Shown here: in pieces, positions 58,127-64,000 of the stretch | Layout: every line of letters starts with the position of its first letter | Position numbering within the stretch: position 1 is the first letter of the stretch | NCBI RefSeq assembly: GCF_018642165.1 | Contig: NZ_JAHHZM010000010.1 | Coordinates: 1 to 64,000, forward strand | Length of the DNA stretch: 64,000 nt | Origin: Echinicola shivajiensis | Lineage (GTDB): Bacteria; Bacteroidota; Bacteroidia; Cytophagales; Cyclobacteriaceae | Reading direction: 5' to 3' | The notes under the pieces: generated by a model | Database searches by the model: none | Told to the model about the DNA's origin: nothing | The model's input: the letters and a program-made list of their open reading frames with translations, nothing else | Position numbers and translations under genes: made by a program

Positions 58127-58645
58127 ATGAAAACAAGTATGATCAGCAAGCTTAGTATTTTTACCATTTTAAGCTTTTTACTTTGTATCAGCCTTTATGC
58201 CCAAGAAGCCCAGAAGCCAAGTCCTCCAGCCACTGCCAAAGGAAAAATTAATGGAGCAGATATAACCATTAATTATCACAGTCCCGGAGTTAAGGGTAGA
58301 GTGATTTGGGGTGATCTGGTTCCGTTTGGAAAAGTTTGGAGAGCTGGGGCCAATGATGCCACCACCTTTGAAACCAGTAAGGATATTAAGGTAGAAGGCA
58401 AAACTTTGCCTGCTGGAAAATATAGCTTCTTTATTATCCCTGGAGAAGAAGAGTCCGTATTTATTTTCAACTCAGTAGCCAAACAGTGGGGACATTATGA
58501 TTATGATGAGTCGAAGGATGTTTTAAGGGTAAATATTCCTTCTGAGCAGACTTCTACCATGGAGGAAAGGTTGGTATATGAAGTAGTTGAAGATGGTTTT
58601 GAAGTTAGATGGGAATACGGAAAAGGAAAAGTTAATATTCAATAA
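58127..58645 (+). CDS. Exported DUF2911 protein
   Basis: A 172-aa protein with a signal peptide (residues 1-26, after SLYA) and one DUF2911 domain: PSPPATAKGKINGADITINYH, SPGVKGRVIWGDLVPFGKVW, RAGANDATTFETSKDIKVEGK and LPAGKYSFFIIPG. Proteins of this kind are common in Bacteroidota and are predicted periplasmic or outer-membrane-associated; no activity is established. Promoter-like TTG and TATATTG sequences lie in front but are not clear. A terminator follows at 58677. Confidence 0.9.
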   Translation: MKTSMISKLSIFTILSFLLCISLYAQEAQKPSPPATAKGKINGADITINYHSPGVKGRVIWGDLVPFGKVWRAGANDATTFETSKDIKVEGKTLPAGKYSFFIIPGEEESVFIFNSVAKQWGHYDYDESKDVLRVNIPSEQTSTMEERLVYEVVEDGFEVRWEYGKGKVNIQ

Positions 58646-58676
58646 CCCTAATTCAGATAAAGACCCATTTGTTAAT

Positions 58677-58712
58677 AAACCGTCCTTAGTAATTAAGGGC
58701 GGTTTTACTTTT
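58677..58712 (+). terminator. Terminator after the DUF2911 gene
   Basis: AAACCGTCCTTA (58677-58688) pairs with TAAGGGCGGTTT (58694-58705), with one G-T pair, followed by TACTTTTTAT. Its position between DUF2911 and HrpB shows that the open frame starting at 58587 is not the true start of HrpB. Confidence 0.8.
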
Positions 58713-58781
58713 TATAAGGACTATTTTGTCTTGAATTCCATTCTTAGTCCCCTTACCTTTGGATCAAAAAATAGTATAGCC

Positions 58782-61259
58782 TTGGCATTTGATCCCTTAA
58801 AAATAAATCTCCCTGTCGTTGACATCATCCCGCAGGTCAAAAAACAACTAGCTGAAAATTCATCTTTGATCCTTCATGCCCCTCCCGGTGCGGGTAAAAG
58901 TACCTTGGTGCCTTTGGCCGTGATGGAGGAAGAATGGCTAAAGGGAAAGAAAATCCTCATGTTGGAACCTAGAAGGTTGGCGGCCAAGTCCATTGCTATG
59001 CGCATGGCAGGTCTTTTGGGTGAAAAAGTGGGTCAAAGTGTGGGTTATAGGATACGATTCGAGAGTAAAGCTACCGACCAAACACAGGTAGAAGTGCTCA
59101 CTGAGGGGATCATGACCAGGATGATCCATCATGACAATGCCTTGGAAAATGTAGGCTTGGTGATTTTTGACGAATTTCACGAAAGGAATATTCATGCAGA
59201 TGTTGCCATGGCACTTTGCAGGGAAGTGCAACAAGTCTTAAGGCCAGATCTTAGGATTATGGTCATGTCGGCTACCTTGGATATGCCGCAGTTATCTGAC
59301 TTGCTACAAGCGCCAATTGCCGAAAGCTTGGGTAAGCAGTATCCAGTTGAAATAATCCATACTCAGGATGCAGATGAGTGGACACTGCCGGATATTATGA
59401 GCCAAACTATAATCAAAGCCTCCCTAGAAAAAGAGGGGGATATTTTGGCCTTTTTACCTGGCCAAAGAGAGATCAAACTGACAGAAGAAAAGCTTAAGCG
59501 CCTTTTGCCTGATTTGGCTATTTGTCCCTTATATGGGCAACTATCACCCCAGAAGCAGCAACAGGCTATTTTGCCCCATCCCGCAGGTAAGCGAAAGGTG
59601 GTATTGGCCACTTCTATAGCTGAAACCAGCTTGACTATTGAGGGGATCACGGTTGTAGTTGATTCCGGTTTTGGCAGAACTTCTAAATTCGATCCTAAAT
59701 CAGGTTTGTCAAGGTTGGAAACCATAAAGATATCTAAGGATTCGGCTGCCCAAAGGGCCGGTCGTGCCGGTAGGTTGGCACCGGGAACCTGTTACAGACT
59801 TTGGACCAAGGCGACAGATGATCGATTGGCTGCATTTAGGACTCCTGAAATCATGGAGGCAGACTTGGCTTCACTTTGTCTTGATTTGGTTCAATGGGGC
59901 ATCAAGGATATTCCCAATATGACTTGGTTGACCCCTCCTCCCGCTGGAGCATTGTCACAGGCGCAGGAGCTTTTGGAACAGCTTGGCGCCATAGACGATA
60001 ATAAACTAACCAAGCATGGTGAGCAGTTGCGGGAACTCCCCTGTCATCCTAGATTGGCCCATATGCTGTTGATGGCCAAGAAAGAGGATAATTTGGCCTT
60101 GGCTACTGATATTGCGGCTGTTTTGGAAGAAAAGGATCCCCTACCCAAGGAAGCGGGAACTGATCTTAACCTTAGGCTTGAGAAATTGCGCAGACATAGG
60201 TCTGTCAATAAACAAGGCCGTGGGTTTGACCGAATAGAAAAAGTAGCAGCCAATTATAGGAGATTATTTGATCTGGCTGAAGATAATGGTCCTTTTGATC
60301 CTTTTGAATCAGGTCTTATCCTTACCTATGCCTATCCAGAGCGTATTGCCCATGCTAGGCCGGGGAATAATGCCCAGTTTAAAATGACGAATGGTAAACT
60401 GGCCATGATGCACCATAAGGATGAGCTGGCGCATGAAGCATGGCTGAGTATTGCCCATGTGGATGCCAGGGATGGTATGGGCAAGATTTTTATGGCTGCG
60501 CCACTGAATCCCAAAGACCTTGCTTATATGGTCAAGGAAAAAGAAGTTGTGGCCTGGGATAGTAGGAAAGGTGAGCTGATAGCAGAAAAGCAATGGCGTA
60601 TTGGCCATATTGTGTTACAGTCTAGACCTTTGGAGGACATTGATCCTGAACAGCAAAGTGAAGCACTTTATAAAGCGATACAAGATGAAGGAGAGCGATT
60701 ATTGAATTTTGATGATAAGGTTCAAGAATGGCAGAATAGGGTTAACAGTTTAAGAATTTGGAATCCAGAGGAAGATTGGCCTGATGTTAGTACCAAGAAC
60801 CTGCTTAAAGATCCAGAATGGTTGATGCCCTATCTCATTGATGTAGACAGCGCAGAAGAACTTAAAAGACTAAACCTTAAGGATATTCTACAGCACAATA
60901 TGTCCTTTGAAAAGCAGCAGTTACTTGAGCATTTGGCACCAGAAAAGTTAGTAGTTCCAAGTGGCTCAAAAATTAAGATTAGCTATCAAAAAGATGGTGA
61001 AAGTCCTATTTTGGCTGTCAGGCTCCAAGAGGTCTTTGGTCTAATGGATACTCCAAATTTAAATGGTGGAAAGGTGGGGGTTTTGATGCACTTGCTTTCT
61101 CCAGGATTTAAACCTGTGCAGGTGACTTCTGATCTTAGGAGTTTTTGGGAAAACACCTATTTCGAAGTAAAAAAAGAAATGAAAAGACGTTATCCAAAGC
61201 ATTACTGGCCAGATGATCCATTGGATGCTGAAGCTGTAAGGGGAGTGAAAAGGAAGTGA
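58782..61259 (+). CDS. hrpB: ATP-dependent helicase HrpB
   Basis: A DEAH-type helicase of about 825 aa, if started at the TTG at 58782 (first residues MAFDPLKINLPVVDIIPQVK). The frame is open from 58587, but its first part overlaps DUF2911 and the terminator at 58677, and the helicase fold starts at about 58800. Motifs: Walker A HAPPGAGKST, VIFDEFHERN (DEFH), MSATLDMPQLS, ATSIAETSLTIEGI, QRAGRAGRLAPGTCYRLW, then the HA2/OB C-terminal part ending HYWPDDPLDAEA, which is highly typical of HrpB. The exact role of HrpB is not known. TTG start is a guess; a TTG at 58731 is another option. Confidence 0.9.
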   Translation: MAFDPLKINLPVVDIIPQVKKQLAENSSLILHAPPGAGKSTLVPLAVMEEEWLKGKKILMLEPRRLAAKSIAMRMAGLLGEKVGQSVGYRIRFESKATDQTQVEVLTEGIMTRMIHHDNALENVGLVIFDEFHERNIHADVAMALCREVQQVLRPDLRIMVMSATLDMPQLSDLLQAPIAESLGKQYPVEIIHTQDADEWTLPDIMSQTIIKASLEKEGDILAFLPGQREIKLTEEKLKRLLPDLAICPLYGQLSPQKQQQAILPHPAGKRKVVLATSIAETSLTIEGITVVVDSGFGRTSKFDPKSGLSRLETIKISKDSAAQRAGRAGRLAPGTCYRLWTKATDDRLAAFRTPEIMEADLASLCLDLVQWGIKDIPNMTWLTPPPAGALSQAQELLEQLGAIDDNKLTKHGEQLRELPCHPRLAHMLLMAKKEDNLALATDIAAVLEEKDPLPKEAGTDLNLRLEKLRRHRSVNKQGRGFDRIEKVAANYRRLFDLAEDNGPFDPFESGLILTYAYPERIAHARPGNNAQFKMTNGKLAMMHHKDELAHEAWLSIAHVDARDGMGKIFMAAPLNPKDLAYMVKEKEVVAWDSRKGELIAEKQWRIGHIVLQSRPLEDIDPEQQSEALYKAIQDEGERLLNFDDKVQEWQNRVNSLRIWNPEEDWPDVSTKNLLKDPEWLMPYLIDVDSAEELKRLNLKDILQHNMSFEKQQLLEHLAPEKLVVPSGSKIKISYQKDGESPILAVRLQEVFGLMDTPNLNGGKVGVLMHLLSPGFKPVQVTSDLRSFWENTYFEVKKEMKRRYPKHYWPDDPLDAEAVRGVKRK

Positions 61260-61267
61260 TTTATTAA

Positions 61268-61302
61268 GGCCTTGTTCCTAGAAATGTATAAGGCCTCTTT
61301 AC
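61268..61302 (+). terminator. Weak hairpin after hrpB
   Basis: GGCCTT (61268-61273) pairs with AAGGCC (61290-61295) around a 16-base loop, followed by TCTTTACTTTC. It starts 9 bases past the hrpB stop. The stem is short, so this is a modest candidate only. The DNA from here to 61537 shows no other feature. Confidence 0.35.
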
Positions 61303-61537
61303 TTTCATATAATGCGTAGATAAATAAAATAAAGGGCTTACAATTAGCTATCCTGCGCTTTTTTGTTGACCTTTGGTTAATTATAAGCAAGCATACTTTC
61401 CTAAGTTTTCCTTAAAGGCTATTTCCAAATTTCATTTCTAGTTGAATGCTAGTGCATTAAGACATCTACTAAAAATTATTTTGTTGAAGTTTTTAACTAA
61501 AGCTAGGTGGCTTGTATTTGAGAACCAAACAAAATAT

Positions 61538-61843
61538 ATGGCAAGATCGAATAATAGCTTTATCAAAAAGCAGAAGGCAGACAGAAAAGCAAAGAAGAAA
61601 AAGGAAAAATTTGAGAACCGCTTGGAAAGAAAGCAGCAGGAAACCAGTGGAAAACTGGAGGATATGATTGCTTATGTGGACGAATTTGGGAATATTTCGG
61701 ACACACCACCTGAGCCGCCTACTGAAAAAGATGATAAAAAGAAGCCAGGTTCGGATGAAAGGAGAAGACCAGAAGGCCAACAAGGCAGAAGGCCATATAA
61801 TCCTGACCGCAGAAGACCTGATTCTGATGACAGAAATAAATAA
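61538..61843 (+). CDS. Small basic coiled-coil protein, unknown function
   Basis: A 101-aa protein when started at the ATG at 61538; an open frame from 61442 uses a weaker TTG start. The N-terminal half is very rich in Lys, Arg and Glu (IKKQKADRKAKKKKEKFENR), likely one helix. Then comes LEDMIAYVDEFGNISDTPPEPP, and a disordered tail of R, P, D and G. I recall the AYVDEFGNISDTPP pattern from small Bacteroidota proteins encoded near, or annotated with, cold-shock proteins, but I cannot confirm it and there is no cold-shock domain here. RNA or ribosome contact is plausible from charge alone. Confidence 0.6.
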   Translation: MARSNNSFIKKQKADRKAKKKKEKFENRLERKQQETSGKLEDMIAYVDEFGNISDTPPEPPTEKDDKKKPGSDERRRPEGQQGRRPYNPDRRRPDSDDRNK

Positions 61844-61853
61844 TTATTAAGAT

Positions 61854-61891
61854 AAGCCATTACCTGATCCATGTAATGGCTTTGGTTTTTT
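61854..61891 (+). terminator. Terminator after the small basic protein gene
   Basis: AAGCCATTAC (61854-61863) pairs with GTAATGGCTT (61873-61882), followed by TGGTTTTTTAT. It is 11 bases past the stop codon, in standard rho-independent form. Confidence 0.85.
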
Positions 61892-62110
61892 ATAGGCAGA
61901 AGCTTTAGCTATTCTAAGTTTAGGAGGAATATGTATGGATTTTTTTCTTTATTTGATTTAATGATAATTAGGCTGTTGGGTATATGCGATTAAAGAGCTT
62001 TTGTCTTAATACTTAAAACTAATATTTCAAAATTTTACTTAAATTTAGACGCAGCCAAATACTGGATGTAAGGAACTAAGAATGAAAATGCTTAGTTTTA
62101 GCTAATAATT

Positions 62111-62572
62111 ATGAATAAGATGAAAAACGTATTAGCAATCCTTGTATTAATCTTTTGTGCTACTGGTCTTTACGCACAAGACAAAGCCGAAATCAAATGG
62201 TACAGTTTTGAAGAGGCTACAGCCCTTAATCAAGAAGATTCAAAAATGCTTATCGTGGACGTTTATACTGACTGGTGTGGATGGTGCAAAAAAATGGACA
62301 AGGAAACTTTTACCGATGCCAAGGTAATCGAATATATCAATGCGAACTTTTATGCTGTGAAATTGGATGCGGAAAATAATAAGAAAACTTTCCAGTTCAG
62401 AGGTAATGAATACACAGAGGAAAGTATGGCCAGGTCCATGCGTGTAAGCTCCTACCCTAATTTTGTGATTATTGATGCAGCCATGGAAAACATTACCCAG
62501 TTGCCTGGTTATAGGACAGCAGATGTATTTCTAAAAGATCTTGATGCTACCATACAGCGTTTTTCCAATTAA
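62111..62572 (+). CDS. Exported thioredoxin-family protein
   Basis: A 153-aa periplasmic thioredoxin-like protein. Signal peptide about residues 1-22 (LAILVLIFCATGLYAQ). The active site WCGWCKKMDKETF is near residue 54, with the CxxC of DsbD-gamma/thioredoxin_7-like proteins, then VIEYINANFYAVKLDAENNK and a cis-Pro segment VSSYPNFVIID. The likely role is disulfide reduction or haem/cytochrome maturation in the periplasm. It starts an apparent short transcription unit; MnmE begins 31 bases downstream, so the two may be co-transcribed. Confidence 0.92.
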   Translation: MNKMKNVLAILVLIFCATGLYAQDKAEIKWYSFEEATALNQEDSKMLIVDVYTDWCGWCKKMDKETFTDAKVIEYINANFYAVKLDAENNKKTFQFRGNEYTEESMARSMRVSSYPNFVIIDAAMENITQLPGYRTADVFLKDLDATIQRFSN

Positions 62573-62603
62573 TCAATCGGTTAATATTTAATCAACAGCT
62601 TTT

Positions 62604-63986
62604 ATGGCTTTTTCAATCAGCGAAAAAGAAGATACCATTATTGCTTTGGCCACTCCGCAGGGAGTTGGGGCCATAGCTGTAATCAGGTTGTCCGGAAAGG
62701 ATGCCATCAAACTTACCAATGAGGTATTTGCAGGGAAAGACCTAGGAAAACAGGATTCCCACACCATTCATTACGGTACGATCAGAGATGGAGAGAAGAT
62801 CATTGATGAGGTCTTAGTTTCGCTCTTTGTGGCGCCTAAGTCATTTACCAAGGAAAATGTGGTGGAAATTTCCACCCACGGCTCTTCTTATATTATCAAT
62901 CAGGTAATCAAGCTATTTATTAAAAAGGGCGCTAGACCTGCTAAGCCAGGCGAATTTACGCAAAGGGCCTTTTTGAATGGACAGTTTGACTTGGCCCAGG
63001 CAGAAGCTGTTGCCGATTTGATCCATTCAGATTCCGAAGCTTCCCATCAGGCTGCACTGCACCAAATGCGTGGTGGATTTAGTGGCGAGATAAAGGAGTT
63101 AAGGGATAAGCTGATCCATTTTGCTTCCATGATTGAGCTGGAGTTGGATTTTTCTGAAGAAGATGTGGAATTTGCCAGTCGTCAGGACTTGCAGCATTTG
63201 GTAGAAAAGCTGTTGAGGGTGGTAGAGCATTTGATTTCCAGCTTTGACCTTGGGAATGTGATCAAAAACGGGGTGCCTACAGTGATTGCTGGCAAACCCA
63301 ATGCAGGGAAGTCTACACTACTCAATGCACTATTGAATGAGGAAAAAGCCATTGTTTCTGATATTGCCGGAACAACCCGTGATTTTATCGAAGATGAAAT
63401 CAATATAGGCGGGGTGATCTTCCGCTTTATAGACACCGCTGGATTAAGAGAAACTACAGATACTATTGAGGCGATTGGGGTATCCAGGACACAGGAAAAA
63501 ATGAAGACTGCTTCATTGATCCTTTACCTATTTGATCTATCCGATACCGATATGGTGGAGATCAACAGGGATGTGAATAAACTGGAAAATTTGGGTGTGC
63601 CATTTGTTAAAGTAGCGAATAAGATAGATAAGTCCAATAATCAGTTTGTCAAAGAGTTAAAGGATAAATATCCAGATGTGATTTTTATCTCTGCAGGTAA
63701 GAAAGAGCATCTCGATGAACTAAGGGATAAGATCTTAGAATTGGTGAATTTGGACAAATTCAAAACTGGTAATACCGTGGTAACCAATATTCGTCATTAT
63801 GATTCCCTGGTGAAGACCCGTGAATCTTTATTGGATGTCTTGAATGGTATAGACAATGAAATCACCAATGACTTTATGGCCATGGATATCCGTCGCTCCT
63901 TACATTTCCTAGGAGAGATTACCGGTGAGATCACTACAGATGATTTGCTGGCTAATATTTTTAGTAAGTTTTGTATCGGAAAGTAA
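62604..63986 (+). CDS. mnmE: tRNA modification GTPase MnmE
   Basis: A 460-aa GTPase that, with MnmG, makes the 5-carboxymethylaminomethyl group on U34 of certain tRNAs. The N-terminal tetrahydrofolate domain (DTIIALATPQGVGAIAVIRLSG, STHGSSYIINQ, KPGEFTQRAFLNGQFDLAQAEAV) is clear. The G domain has GKPNAGKSTLLNAL near residue 228, GTTRDF, DTAGLRET and NKID. The C-terminus is CIGK, with the Cys essential in the family. It is complete, ending 14 bases before the window end. Confidence 0.97.
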   Translation: MAFSISEKEDTIIALATPQGVGAIAVIRLSGKDAIKLTNEVFAGKDLGKQDSHTIHYGTIRDGEKIIDEVLVSLFVAPKSFTKENVVEISTHGSSYIINQVIKLFIKKGARPAKPGEFTQRAFLNGQFDLAQAEAVADLIHSDSEASHQAALHQMRGGFSGEIKELRDKLIHFASMIELELDFSEEDVEFASRQDLQHLVEKLLRVVEHLISSFDLGNVIKNGVPTVIAGKPNAGKSTLLNALLNEEKAIVSDIAGTTRDFIEDEINIGGVIFRFIDTAGLRETTDTIEAIGVSRTQEKMKTASLILYLFDLSDTDMVEINRDVNKLENLGVPFVKVANKIDKSNNQFVKELKDKYPDVIFISAGKKEHLDELRDKILELVNLDKFKTGNTVVTNIRHYDSLVKTRESLLDVLNGIDNEITNDFMAMDIRRSLHFLGEITGEITTDDLLANIFSKFCIGK

Positions 63987-64000
63987 TTCCGTTAAAGAAA

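Overview
The window looks like chromosomal DNA of a Gram-negative Bacteroidota, most likely Cytophagales/Cyclobacteriaceae (the Algoriphagus, Echinicola, Cyclobacterium range). Reasons: AT-rich intergenic DNA, A-rich leaders with few clear Shine-Dalgarno sites, occasional TAnnTTTG-type promoter boxes, and gene families typical of the phylum (DUF6909, DUF2911, tandem amidohydrolases with degenerate metal sites, YaiO-type barrels, MnmE ending CIGK). The genus is an inference from gene style; there is no rRNA or tRNA here.

Layout. 1-3703: an SLC13-type anion transporter, a group III truncated haemoglobin, an OsmC-type peroxidase and a DUF559 nuclease-like gene, with spacers full of short dispersed repeats. 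3726-31473: one unbroken minus-strand block of about 28 kb that encodes an extracellular contractile injection system (eCIS, Afp/PVC/MAC/AlgoCIS-like). In transcription order it holds a DUF4255/Pvc16 terminator, an orphan 284-aa protein, sheath, two tubes, a 50-aa DUF5908 protein (Afp6-like), a LysM protein (Afp7), a VgrG-like spike (Afp8), PAAR tip (Afp10), gp25 (Afp9), two baseplate wedge proteins (Afp11, Afp12), a 1422-aa PKD protein, a CIS tape-measure-type protein (Afp14), two DUF4157 cargo/effector candidates, a TPR protein, an endolysin-like N-acetylmuramidase and an AAA+ ATPase (Afp15). No Afp13-like tail fibre is recognisable. A gene-free stretch of about 770 bp precedes the block.

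32244-42270: DEAD-box helicase, a DUF6909 protein, SulP transporter, MsrA, a DUF3253-like small protein, a PA0069-type radical SAM protein, a methyltransferase and an LTA-synthase-like sulfatase-fold enzyme. 42344-48136: a minus-strand operon (receiver, HEAT protein, processive GT2 glycosyltransferase, TPR-YaiO barrel, orphan membrane-anchored protein) that looks like an exopolysaccharide synthesis and export module. 48380-54026: three amidohydrolase-family exported proteins, two without the HxH metal motif, then an NlpC/P60 lipoprotein. 54281-63986: RlmL-type RNA methyltransferase, a small hypothetical, MnmA, DUF2911, HrpB, a basic small protein, an exported thioredoxin and MnmE.

The main discovery candidate is the eCIS with its two DUF4157 proteins. 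One carries a perfect HExxHxxGxxH metzincin-type zinc site in its C-terminal domain. The other carries an HNH-like DHIVELQ segment and a long beta-repeat tail. Both share the same N-terminal module and an E/Q/K-rich linker, a plausible loading signal. The muramidase without a signal peptide in the same operon may release the particles. Family assignments are from reading the translations; no database search was run.
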